Assembly: GCF_002573715.1 (NCBI RefSeq)
Contig: NZ_PDHM01000018.1
Coordinates: forward strand, 1 to 64,000
DNA from: Paenibacillus sp. EZ-K15
GTDB lineage: Bacteria; Bacillota; Bacilli; Paenibacillales; Paenibacillaceae
DNA length: 64,000 nt
Direction of reading: 5' to 3'
Shown: in pieces, positions 52,650-60,882 of the stretch
Layout of the letters: each line of letters opens with the position of its first letter
Position numbering within the stretch: position 1 is the first letter of the stretch
Made by a program: the position numbers and the translations under genes
The notes under the pieces: generated by a model
Databases searched by the model: none
What the model was told of the DNA's origin: nothing
What the model saw: the letters and a program-made list of their open reading frames with translations, nothing else

Positions 52650-53627
52650 ATGGAGCAGCATGCCACATTTCGCGGTCGCTTTGCCCCTACGCCATCAGGC
52701 AAAATGCACATCGGCAATGCGTTGACCGCTTTACTTGGATGGCTGCAAATAAGGAGTATGAACGGCCAATATATACTCCGAATAGAAGATATCGATGTCC
52801 AGCGTTCCCGACAGGAGCTTGCCGTCGAGATTATGAGAGATCTGGAATGGCTCGGTTTGGATTGGGATGAAGGTCCTGGTATGGCCGGAGCCTATGGACC
52901 TTATCATCAGGCGGCACGCCAAGCGCTGTACGAGCGGGAAATCACCAAGCTGAAGGAATCGAATAAACTATACCCCTGCTATTGCAGTCGGGCCGATATC
53001 ACGGCTGCAGCCAGCGCACCGCACGGCATTGCATCGGAAGGCCTCCGCTACCCGGGAACTTGCAGAGATTTAACTCGGGAGGAAGCGGTGCTTAGAGAGC
53101 TTCATAAGAAACCTTCGCTGCGGATGAAGGTACCGCAAACGATCGTTTCCTTTGTTGATGGCATCGCCGGAGAGCAGTCCTATCGGCTATCCGATGGAGG
53201 AGACTTTGTGGTTCGCAGGGCAGACGATATGATCTCATATCAACTCGCGGTAGTCGTGGATGATGCATTAATGGGCATAACCCATGTACTCCGAGGAGCC
53301 GATCTACTGGACTCCACCCCACGTCAGCTTCTGTTATACCAAGCATTAGGCTACCACCCGCCACAGTTTGCGCACACCCCGCTGATGGTGGATGCGGAAG
53401 GCAGAAGGCTCGCCAAGAGAACCCGCGGACTTAGCCTCTCATTTCTTCGCGGCCAGGGCGTGATGCCCGAACGCATCATCGGCTGGCTGGCTTGGACCGT
53501 CGGCCTTCTGGATCATCCGGAATCCGTTCGCCCTGCGGATCTAATTCCTGTTTTTGACTTATCGAAAGTATCCTCTGCCCCGATAAAAATGACGGATCAT
53601 GTCAAAAATCAGCTGTTTGAATCCTAA
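52650..53627 (+). CDS. gluQ: Glutamyl-Q tRNA(Asp) synthetase
   Basis: The 325-residue enzyme resembles the catalytic half of GluRS. It has the HIGH-like GKMHIGNALTALLGW, RIEDIDVQRSR, the zinc-type cysteine set (CYCSRAD...CRDL) and the KMSKS-like GRRLAKRTRG. It lacks an anticodon-binding domain, as in GluQRS, which attaches glutamate to queuosine of tRNA-Asp. ATG 52650 follows AAGAAGGTG; the GTG three codons earlier overlaps that site. Confidence 0.92.
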   Translation: MEQHATFRGRFAPTPSGKMHIGNALTALLGWLQIRSMNGQYILRIEDIDVQRSRQELAVEIMRDLEWLGLDWDEGPGMAGAYGPYHQAARQALYEREITKLKESNKLYPCYCSRADITAAASAPHGIASEGLRYPGTCRDLTREEAVLRELHKKPSLRMKVPQTIVSFVDGIAGEQSYRLSDGGDFVVRRADDMISYQLAVVVDDALMGITHVLRGADLLDSTPRQLLLYQALGYHPPQFAHTPLMVDAEGRRLAKRTRGLSLSFLRGQGVMPERIIGWLAWTVGLLDHPESVRPADLIPVFDLSKVSSAPIKMTDHVKNQLFES

Positions 53628-53700
53628 GTACAGCTCACCGAAATAAGGGATTCATTGAGCATTATTCAAATTACGTTCCTTCGCATCCCGACAAACAATC

Positions 53701-53747
53701 AGCGCCAGCACTATCATTCTCGAAAAGAGAAGAAAGGCTGGCGCTGT
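53701..53747. terminator. Terminator between gluQ and DUF1992 gene
   Basis: The stem AGCGCCAGC (53701-53709) with GCTGGCGCT (53737-53745) contains an inner hairpin TTCTC/GAGAA. The two flanking genes converge on it. Confidence 0.7.
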
Positions 53748-53751
53748 TCTG

Positions 53752-54132
53752 TTATTCCTCATGAGTTAATCGTTCCCTGACCTTGGACTCATACTGTGTA
53801 AACGCGCTACTACCGCTAAGGCCCCGCTGTTCCATCAGCAATTGCAGTCTTAAATGCTTTTCATTCAGCTTGCGTTGAAGCTGCTCCTGCTCACCCTCGT
53901 TTTGGGCTGCACCGAGTAGGTCATACAGCTGAACGCATTCCTTGCGAAGTGTAACTTCTTCAGGAACATAACCCGCGTTTTTCATGATGCGGTAGGACAT
54001 TCTCAGATCCTCCGGAATGTGCGAAAGATCGTCGATCGGAAGTTTCTTCCCGGCAAAAGGCAAATGATCGAGCTCTCCGTTACGGATCGCTTCTTCGATC
54101 TTCTGCTCAGCCAATCTGGAAAAGATGCTCAT
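53752..54132 (-). CDS. DUF1992 (DnaJ-homologue subfamily) protein
   Basis: The 126-residue protein begins MSIFSRLAEQKIEEAIRNGE and has the family core DHLPFAGKKLPIDDLSHIPE, RMSYRIMKNAGYVPEEV and a C-terminal coiled helix. DUF1992 proteins are related to part of DnaJ homologue subfamily C member 28; the role is unknown. ATG 54132 is chosen for GGAGGAGG upstream at a longish spacing; the frame continues to 54198. Confidence 0.8.
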   Translation of the reverse strand: MSIFSRLAEQKIEEAIRNGELDHLPFAGKKLPIDDLSHIPEDLRMSYRIMKNAGYVPEEVTLRKECVQLYDLLGAAQNEGEQEQLQRKLNEKHLRLQLLMEQRGLSGSSAFTQYESKVRERLTHEE

Positions 54133-54240
54133 TATTATCCAGCCTCCTCCTTTTCCCTTCGTCCTCCTCATCATATAGCAGCGCTGTTTATATTCCAAGT
54201 TCTAAATGCAGGGAACCTTTGGGGGTTCAACTGATCTCAT

Positions 54241-55038
54241 TTACAACAGCGATTCGGCTCCATCTATGAATATTTGCGCCCCTGTAATATGTCTCGACTG
54301 ATCGGAAGCGAGAAACGCCACCAAATCCGCGACCTCTTCAGGCGTACCCGGACCGTCAGACAGCGGCTGGCTCCCCTCCGGATATTCCACCGGAATCACG
54401 ATCTCCTCCAGATCGCCCTGCTTCTTCGTGCTTTGATCAATGTTGGTAGAAATTGCGCCGGGGCAGATTACATTAACCCTGATCTTGAATTTTGCCAGCT
54501 CCAGCGCAGCCATCTTCGCAAAAGCCACCTGTCCCGCTTTGGTTGTGCTGTAAGCGCTCATCCCAAAGTTGGAGAAGGTTCGAGTGCCATTGACGGAGCT
54601 GGTAATGATAATGCTGCCCTGTCCCCGTTTCTTCAGGTGCGGAATCGCATATTTGACCGTCAGAAACGTACCGTTCAAATTCACTTTCAGCGTCTTGGTC
54701 CATTCCTCCAGCTTCATTTCATCAATTGGCGTCATCACGCCATTAATCCCTGCATTGGCGAATACGATATCCACGCCGCCAAAAATCTCCACCGTTTCGA
54801 GGACCGCCTTCTCCACCCGGTCAGGATCTGTGGTATCCACGTCAAAAGCTCTGGCAGAACCCTCCCGAATCGAGTTGATCTCCAATTCCGCTTGATTCGT
54901 TCGGTCATCCAAGAGATCAAATAAGGCAACATTTGCGCCTTCCTTCGCCAGCTGAATCGCCGCTGCCTTTCCGATGCCTGATCCGGCTCCGGTAATGATC
55001 GCTGTTCTCCCATGAAAACGTCCGTGTCCTTCATTCAT
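54241..55038 (-). CDS. Short-chain dehydrogenase/reductase (paralogue 2)
   Basis: The 265-residue enzyme has TGAGSGIGKAA, FANAGING, SSVNGT, SAYSTTKAG and the insertion with VIPVEYPEG and LSDGPG, as in the SDR at 20492-21283, from which it differs by roughly a third of residues. ATG 55038 uses GGAG 11 bases upstream. Duplicated SDR genes suggest related substrates or stress roles. No operon partner. Confidence 0.88.
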   Translation of the reverse strand: MNEGHGRFHGRTAIITGAGSGIGKAAAIQLAKEGANVALFDLLDDRTNQAELEINSIREGSARAFDVDTTDPDRVEKAVLETVEIFGGVDIVFANAGINGVMTPIDEMKLEEWTKTLKVNLNGTFLTVKYAIPHLKKRGQGSIIITSSVNGTRTFSNFGMSAYSTTKAGQVAFAKMAALELAKFKIRVNVICPGAISTNIDQSTKKQGDLEEIVIPVEYPEGSQPLSDGPGTPEEVADLVAFLASDQSRHITGAQIFIDGAESLL

Positions 55039-55140
55039 TATCAACACGCTCCTTTTAATCGTCATCCGTTATGCATTCATCTGTCACAAGATTACCCAAA
55101 AGGAGTTGTTTTATAATCATGATTTCTAATTTTTTGCACA

Positions 55141-55166
55141 AAAAAGCCGGACCCTTGGGTCCGACT
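55141..55166 (-). terminator. Terminator of the PP2C-VWA-kinase unit
   Basis: A GC-rich hairpin (CGGACC 55148-55153 with GGTCCG 55158-55163, extended by one mismatch) is followed on the minus strand by TTTTTTG. Confidence 0.7.
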
Positions 55167-55199
55167 CAGCGTTTATCATACCATAACCTTCTTGGGAAC

Positions 55200-56042
55200 C
55201 TACCATATTATCTCCAGAAACGAAGCATCATCTTCCAGACCGTCCGTATGGCGAGCATTCATTAATACTTGCACCTGCTCATCGGGAATCGGCTCCTTCA
55301 TCGGGTCCAGATCGTTGAGCCCATCGCTGTATAGCTGAAGCCGATATTCGGTCTCCGGGTCTAATTTACACGAGAACACATGAGGACTGCCTCCGATCGG
55401 TCCACTTCGGGAAGACCAGCGTTCCGACGTTCGGAAACGATCTCCGAATACCGAGGTGATCTCGTCTTCCTTGCGCCACAAGCGTACCCTGGAATCACCC
55501 TGCCAGGCGAGCCACAGCCTTCCTTTGCGACGAAAACCCGAAGAGAGCTCTATGCGACCGCAAATATACATGGCTTCGCTTCCCTTGCGCTGCTTCTCTT
55601 CCAGTACTTCACGAAGCAGCTTTGGCGTTTCGGAACTCAGCGAATGAGTCCGCATTTCCCGATCGGCTTCATGGGTAAGTGCCTTCAGTTTGCGTTCAAG
55701 CGATGCGCTCGTGAGTTCCTCCACCGTTTCCAGCCAGTTCATTAACCCCTGACCCAGCAGACGTGAAGCCACATCGCCTCGATAACTCAATCCGACACCA
55801 TCACACAGTACAAAATGGCACACATCTTCATTCATCTTTAACGCAATGAAATCCTGACCCATCTCGGAGAGCATGACAGATTCTGCCGCTCTGCCATACG
55901 CATAACGACATGTGAACAAATCTTTAATCTTCGTAATCGGTTCTTCCACGGTCTGCTTGCTCTCGTAATAAAACGATGCTGCTTGAGCCTTCCGCTTACG
56001 AATTCCCAACGATTCCATGCTTCTCGCGTATGATCGCTTCAT
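55200..56042 (-). CDS. PP2C-like protein phosphatase of the type VII locus
   Basis: The 280-residue protein has a PP2C-like fold: metal motif CDGVGLSYRGDVAS, WLAWQGDSRVRLW near residue 190, YSDGLNDL and a terminal DDASFLEI. The first Asp motif of PP2C (RxxNED) is changed to MGQDFIALKMNED-type. It is probably the phosphatase opposing the kinase two genes upstream. It lies 12 bases after the VWA gene on the same strand, with the terminator following. Confidence 0.7.
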   Translation of the reverse strand: MKRSYARSMESLGIRKRKAQAASFYYESKQTVEEPITKIKDLFTCRYAYGRAAESVMLSEMGQDFIALKMNEDVCHFVLCDGVGLSYRGDVASRLLGQGLMNWLETVEELTSASLERKLKALTHEADREMRTHSLSSETPKLLREVLEEKQRKGSEAMYICGRIELSSGFRRKGRLWLAWQGDSRVRLWRKEDEITSVFGDRFRTSERWSSRSGPIGGSPHVFSCKLDPETEYRLQLYSDGLNDLDPMKEPIPDEQVQVLMNARHTDGLEDDASFLEIIW

Positions 56043-56054
56043 CTTTGTGACCTC

Positions 56055-56807
56055 TTACCTTACCGGCGTGGCAGCTGACATCTGAAACCCGATGGACACC
56101 AGCTCAGAGCAAGTGCCTGGAAGCATCATCAAGGCTCCCGGGCTCAGTTGATAATCCGCCTCAAGCAGCATTTCTCGATAGCTTTCGGGAAGAACGGAAG
56201 ACATCATTTTAAGTTTGCGTGCATGTTCATCCTCAAGCGATGTATCAGCCAATATCCCCTTCCATCGGCGCGGTTCGGATATCGGCTGGCTCATCAGATG
56301 ATCGGAAATGAAAATATTCTCCACGAGCACGTTGCCGTCCGGAACGCTCATGCTCATGATGCGGCGAGCAATCGGTTCCGGATCCTCTCCCGTGGCCACA
56401 CCGTCCGTCATATGACACACAAGCGGCGCAGGGCAATCCTGCATATTCGGAATCTCCGATTGCAGAATTTTCTCGGCTTGAAGGAAGGCTTTCGCCGAAT
56501 CGGAGAACCGTTTAGGCGTTAAGTCCGGAAGCGAGCCGATCGCCGCAATTTCGTCAATGCCCTTGATCCCGTTTAACAAATCATAGACATCATCGCTGTA
56601 TGCAAGGATGGCGATCCGGTACCTCGGCGTCAGCCGATTCCCTTTGGTGGAGCGAAACACCATTTGCCGAATGGCCAAGGACAATGCTTCGTATACGACG
56701 TCGATCCGCCTGCGGTCCTCCATCAGCATATTCATAGACGCGCTGATATCAATCAGATATATAATGAGCGCTGGCGTGCGCTGTGATGCTTGAATGGTAT
56801 AGTTCAT
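56055..56807 (-). CDS. VWA-domain protein of the type VII locus
   Basis: The 250-residue protein has a von Willebrand A fold with a near-complete MIDAS: DISASM (D-x-S-x-S), a threonine further on, and MTDGVATGEDPEPIARRI in the place of the Asp motif. VWA proteins with kinase and phosphatase neighbours occur in bacterial phospho-signalling and toxin loci. No membrane segment or signal. The ribosome site is weak (GGGGTG 14 bases upstream), which suggests coupling to the kinase gene. Confidence 0.78.
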   Translation of the reverse strand: MNYTIQASQRTPALIIYLIDISASMNMLMEDRRRIDVVYEALSLAIRQMVFRSTKGNRLTPRYRIAILAYSDDVYDLLNGIKGIDEIAAIGSLPDLTPKRFSDSAKAFLQAEKILQSEIPNMQDCPAPLVCHMTDGVATGEDPEPIARRIMSMSVPDGNVLVENIFISDHLMSQPISEPRRWKGILADTSLEDEHARKLKMMSSVLPESYREMLLEADYQLSPGALMMLPGTCSELVSIGFQMSAATPVR

Positions 56808-56851
56808 CGTGAATTAACATTCACCCCTGCATTTTCGTCATGTTTACTTCT

Positions 56852-58921
56852 TTATAGTTTTGGTATCCAGTGGCTGTCGTTACTTATGAATTCCTGCAGA
56901 TTATTAAGGCGGCTGCTCATTTTACCAACCGTCTTATAATAGGCCTTATCCTTGTTATACAGCTCTATGAACTCACGTGCGGCATTCTTAGCGCGGTCTT
57001 TGTTACCGGCTACCTGCGCATTATACGCCTTATTATATAGGGCAACCAGTTCTACAACGTTTTGAGAACGCTGCTTCTGAAGCATTGCGGCTTGGGCCTC
57101 TTGGGCAGCTCTGGCTTTCGCCTGACGCTCTGCCTCCGCCTTGGCAGCCGCTGCTTCCTGGGCCGCCTTTTTCTTCTTCTCTTCCATTTGAGCTAAGTAC
57201 GCCTCATACTTGACTTGATTATCATATTTTTCTTGCAATGACTGCTTCTTTTTCTTTTCTTCTAGCGATGCCAGGTAAGCTTCATACTTCGCCTGCTTCT
57301 CATACTTTGCCTGAAGCTCGGCTTTCTCCTGTTCCTTCAATGCCTGCTCAGCTGCTTCAGCCTTCTTGGCCTCTTCTGTCTTCAAGCGCTCCTCTTCCGC
57401 TTTCTTAGCCTCTGCTTCTTTCTGAGCCGCCTCTTCCTGCTGCTTCCGCGCTTCTTCCTCTTGCTTGCGGGCAGCTGCTTCTTTCTCCTGCGCTTGCTGC
57501 TCGGCTAATCGCTGGGCATCCAACTGACGACTCTCTGCCTTCTCCGCCAAAATCTGGTTCACCGTAATGGCAGAACCTGCCAATATGACGATAGCCGCAG
57601 CGGTCGAGAGCATGAATTTACGGGATAACAATAGTGCTTTAATGCCTTTGTTGGATGATTCTTCAGCCGGACGAAGCTGCTCCTCAAGCCCCTGTATAGC
57701 GGCGGCAAGCTCCACTTCAAGCGGACTGTCCTTCTTTACAAAATGATACGCGGAGCGGAATATTTCCAACGCACCGGAAAGATTGCCCGCATCCTCCAGA
57801 TCACGCGCCTGATGAAACAAGCGTCCAACCACACTGTCGTTGACCTCTCGGGTGCCTGGCTCAATTCCAAGCGATGCCATAATCTCGGCCGGCACCTCTT
57901 GGGAAGTTTCAGAACGGGTTTCAGCCGATTGGTTGTCATGGGCAGTTGTAGCGGCTCCAGCGGCTGGGACTTCCTCCACCACTTCTTCCTCACTTAATGA
58001 GGATAATGCAATCAGCCACTCACCAAAGGTAGGACAGCTGCTCAAATCCTGGCTGTCCCAGGTTCTGCCGAACAGATCCGAAATCCGTGTGCCCCAACGC
58101 TGACCCAGCGACTTTTTCAATAAAAAATAACGCTCGCACGGAGTCTGCATTTCATGCTGGTCAAAATAACTTTCGCCCCATGCCCGATTAACGATAGCCG
58201 GATCGCTCCATCCCAGCATTTCCGCAATAATAACAGCACCCGCGAAACGGTCGGCATACGCACTCCATAACCCGCTATGTACCGTTCGATGAGCCGCATA
58301 TCCAGGAGAGCCAGCAAGCAAAACATCAGGTCGATCCATTTTGGGGCTGTACATCTGCTCCACATCGACAAGCTCAACGGCGGCAGCGCCTTCCGGCAGC
58401 TTCACTTCCGAAAAAAACGGAAGCATGACATTAGGCGCAGACAGGTCACAGTGTGCTAATCCGCGCTGCTCCATGCTTGAACCGATGGCTGCCAATGCCT
58501 TGGCAAGCATCAGACTTTCAGAACGTCCCAGATTACGCTGATCGCTTATTACGTCAAACCAAGTACATCCATGAATCCATGGCATGATGACCGCGTAGAG
58601 CAAATCCGGATATTCCGCTATCAAATCTCCGTTTCTTTCGGGAGTGAGCACCTCTCGACTACTTACCTGCAAACCCGGTATCTCGCGATAATTCCCCATA
58701 TGCTCGGATTGATACACCATAGCCGGAATTCTGAACTTAGGAAAAAACACCTTTAGTGCTTTGGCTTCATGCAGCTCCCCATCCACAGGAAGCAGCTGAT
58801 AGACGATTCCCTGCCGCCCAGCTTGGGCGTAGGCTACGCCTGGCGCTGCGGGATGCTGCCCTACTGTATAAGCCGTTCCATTTACAACAATCCCATCGCC
58901 CGGGTTTGGCTGAAATGTCAT
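56852..58921 (-). CDS. Membrane-anchored Ser/Thr kinase-like protein with coiled-coil tail
   Basis: The 689-residue protein has a kinase-like domain (residues 1-310). The beta-3 lysine lies in ALKVF; the catalytic loop HCDLSAPNVML (HRD to HCD) keeps Asp and Asn; the DFG position reads DVE; GSPGYAAHR marks the activation-loop end. A linker and short tetratricopeptide-like region follow, then one membrane helix near 435-455. The Q/K/E/A-rich coiled coil (about 460-620) contains a duplicated unit (KYEAYLASLEEKKKK, KYEAYLAQMEEKKKK). The topology puts the long tail outside. The start uses AAGAGAGG 9 bases upstream. It is probably the local kinase of the secretion system. Confidence 0.72.
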   Translation of the reverse strand: MTFQPNPGDGIVVNGTAYTVGQHPAAPGVAYAQAGRQGIVYQLLPVDGELHEAKALKVFFPKFRIPAMVYQSEHMGNYREIPGLQVSSREVLTPERNGDLIAEYPDLLYAVIMPWIHGCTWFDVISDQRNLGRSESLMLAKALAAIGSSMEQRGLAHCDLSAPNVMLPFFSEVKLPEGAAAVELVDVEQMYSPKMDRPDVLLAGSPGYAAHRTVHSGLWSAYADRFAGAVIIAEMLGWSDPAIVNRAWGESYFDQHEMQTPCERYFLLKKSLGQRWGTRISDLFGRTWDSQDLSSCPTFGEWLIALSSLSEEEVVEEVPAAGAATTAHDNQSAETRSETSQEVPAEIMASLGIEPGTREVNDSVVGRLFHQARDLEDAGNLSGALEIFRSAYHFVKKDSPLEVELAAAIQGLEEQLRPAEESSNKGIKALLLSRKFMLSTAAAIVILAGSAITVNQILAEKAESRQLDAQRLAEQQAQEKEAAARKQEEEARKQQEEAAQKEAEAKKAEEERLKTEEAKKAEAAEQALKEQEKAELQAKYEKQAKYEAYLASLEEKKKKQSLQEKYDNQVKYEAYLAQMEEKKKKAAQEAAAAKAEAERQAKARAAQEAQAAMLQKQRSQNVVELVALYNKAYNAQVAGNKDRAKNAAREFIELYNKDKAYYKTVGKMSSRLNNLQEFISNDSHWIPKL

Positions 58922-59014
58922 GAACGTCATCCTCTCTTAACTCCGTTACCTAACTATATAACTCTATACTCTATTAACCAGATTGTTATATTCTAAACAT
59001 CCAAAATTGCAAGA

Positions 59015-59040
59015 AAACCGGGTTGTCTTCCACCCGGTTT
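59015..59040 (-). terminator. Terminator between the WXG100 and kinase genes
   Basis: A 9-bp perfect stem (59015-59023 with 59032-59040) is followed by TTCTTG on the minus strand. It splits the locus into two transcripts or attenuates the second. Confidence 0.65.
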
Positions 59041-59086
59041 ATTCTGCCTATTAAACTATTATAAAGCAAAAGTCTCCGAATGGGTA

Positions 59087-59362
59087 TTAACGAGATTCGT
59101 CAGCCATACGGAATTTCTGAGCGATCGCTTTCAGCTCATTGCTGATGCTGTCAAGCGTTTGTACGAAGGAGTTCATCAAGCGGCTTGCTTCCTGGAATTC
59201 CTGGAAAAAGCGCTGCTTCGTCATACCGTCCCATTGACCTTCCATACCGTTGATCGATTGAGTCAGACTGTTAACGATTTGCTGACTTTGATCACCGCTC
59301 TGTTTAAATTGGTTCGCTACTTGCTCGACTTGCTCTGGCGTAATTAAAATACGTCCTGCCAT
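59087..59362 (-). CDS. WXG100 protein, EsxA-like
   Basis: The 91-residue protein has the WXG100 plan: two helices with WDG (EGQWDGMTKQRFFQEF) in the loop near residue 54, and the family lead RILITPEQVEQVANQFKQS. WXG100 proteins are type VII substrates. The C-terminal end does not show a clear YxxxD motif. GGAGG precedes the ATG. The terminator at 59015 follows it. Confidence 0.92.
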   Translation of the reverse strand: MAGRILITPEQVEQVANQFKQSGDQSQQIVNSLTQSINGMEGQWDGMTKQRFFQEFQEASRLMNSFVQTLDSISNELKAIAQKFRMADESR

Positions 59363-59519
59363 TTATGTAACCTCCTAGAAATTCGTTTTCTGGTGACACT
59401 TGACATCTTAGCCCAAGAGTCTCAGTTTATCAAAATGTCCTCAGACCTAATTTCCAGTTACCCTATACGTCCCAATTTGAAACATTTACCATCCCGATTA
59501 TCCCAAAAGGAATAGGGAT

Positions 59520-60032
59520 TTAGTTGGCAATACCAAACGAAGACGGATCGGTAAAGGTCCAGCTTTGCCCGGCTAATGCGGCTTGTTTAGCTGAATCCCC
59601 GTTGTCTCCACTGGTCATACCTACGGCAGCGGCTACCGAACTCGGGTTCGATATTACCGTCGACGAATTACCATATTCCGGTAATATGGATGAACGCCCC
59701 TCCATGCCGGAAGCCGCAAACAGAGCTGTCGGTGATACTGTACTTATGATTGCATGCTCCAAAATCGTATGGTACTGATGATCCGTTTCTTGAAATTGAT
59801 CGGCTTTGCTTTGAAGATGCTTGCCCAGCTGAGCTAGAAGAGCTCCCAGATGCTCTCCAAGACTCCGGGCAGACTGCCACTCATCAATAACCGCCGCTTT
59901 GAGAGACGTCTCCCAAACGAGTGATTCCATAGCTTGGTTGAGCGTTCTCGTAATCGCTAAATATTCATCGCCACTATGCTGCAGCTGACGGCTTAACGTC
60001 CGGAGAGACTCCGGCTCGACAGAAATACGCAT
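59520..60032 (-). CDS. Long WXG100-like protein with C-terminal extension
   Basis: The 170-residue protein has two predicted helices (residues 1-95) that look like WXG100 or LXG folds, with LVWETSLKAAVI at the turn in place of WXG. An extension of about 75 residues is rich in Ser, Gly and Ala. It may be a second secreted substrate or adaptor pairing with the EsxA-like protein. It lies 27 bases downstream of the gene at 60060. Function is not certain. Confidence 0.6.
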   Translation of the reverse strand: MRISVEPESLRTLSRQLQHSGDEYLAITRTLNQAMESLVWETSLKAAVIDEWQSARSLGEHLGALLAQLGKHLQSKADQFQETDHQYHTILEHAIISTVSPTALFAASGMEGRSSILPEYGNSSTVISNPSSVAAAVGMTSGDNGDSAKQAALAGQSWTFTDPSSFGIAN

Positions 60033-60059
60033 TGGTCCTCACCTTTCATACAGGCTCTG

Positions 60060-60866
60060 TTACTGTTTCAGCCACATGAGTAGCATATGACGAAACTGCT
60101 CTTTGGTCGCTGGCGCTGCGGTTAACCAGTCCTGGTCTCCCTCCAGGCTCATACGCAGCAGCCAATTCATGGACTCGTTCACTATAAATGCTGCATTTTG
60201 ACTTTCCCAGCTGATTCCGTTCCATATCGACAGCTGGAGTTCCCCCGAAGACACCTTGTTTTTCATACATTTCGCTAAAGCGATTGAACCCTCTGCATCA
60301 TCCGTCAACCTGGCCAAGCGATCGCCGATATCGTCACACTTCTGTTCGGAAACGGAGGTGTAAATATCTCCGAATTCCTTCCGGCTAAGGAGTAGTGCCG
60401 GTATATCCCCCCAGTTTTGATCGCTTAGGGCCAGATCCTGCACCAGCTGATCGCAGGTTTGTTCGATAGTACCAAGTTCACTAAGCAGGTAACATCGGTT
60501 GTCTTCGCCGCTTCTGCATACTTGTATTACCCGTTCGTCCGTAACATGCAGATATCCTTCAAACGCCGAATCCTGATTTTCATATTTCAACCAGCACGCA
60601 CGTTCCGCAAGTCCGGCAATAGCTACTCTTGAGAAGACTTCGGGTGGAATCGACAATTCCCCGCCTTCCTCTTGAATCAAATATTGCTTGCTTAGGAGCG
60701 ATTGTTTGGTTTTCTCCCACTCAACCGCGATTTCTTCCGTTAAGTATCCTACAAAAGGATCTTCAACACCAAGTAATCGGTCCGATCCGATAATTCCAGC
60801 CAAGAAGAAAAATTCCTTGTCGTTCAGCGTGATCGTTTCTTGTTTGGAAGCATGAATTGTCAACAT
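60060..60866 (-). CDS. Type VII locus protein of unknown family (EspG-like by position)
   Basis: The 268-residue soluble protein has no signal or membrane helix. The start, LNDKEFFFLAGIIGSDRLLG, and the middle, CWLKYENQDSAFEGYLHVTDERVIQVC, do not match a family I can name with certainty. The layout (N-terminal winged-helix-like part, then beta-rich part) recalls EspG-type chaperones of ESX systems, which bind WXG100 proteins. It lies between essC and two WXG100-like genes, 16 bases after the former. GGGAGG precedes the start. Confidence 0.55.
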   Translation of the reverse strand: MLTIHASKQETITLNDKEFFFLAGIIGSDRLLGVEDPFVGYLTEEIAVEWEKTKQSLLSKQYLIQEEGGELSIPPEVFSRVAIAGLAERACWLKYENQDSAFEGYLHVTDERVIQVCRSGEDNRCYLLSELGTIEQTCDQLVQDLALSDQNWGDIPALLLSRKEFGDIYTSVSEQKCDDIGDRLARLTDDAEGSIALAKCMKNKVSSGELQLSIWNGISWESQNAAFIVNESMNWLLRMSLEGDQDWLTAAPATKEQFRHMLLMWLKQ

Positions 60867-60882
60867 TATGAGCCACCTCCCC

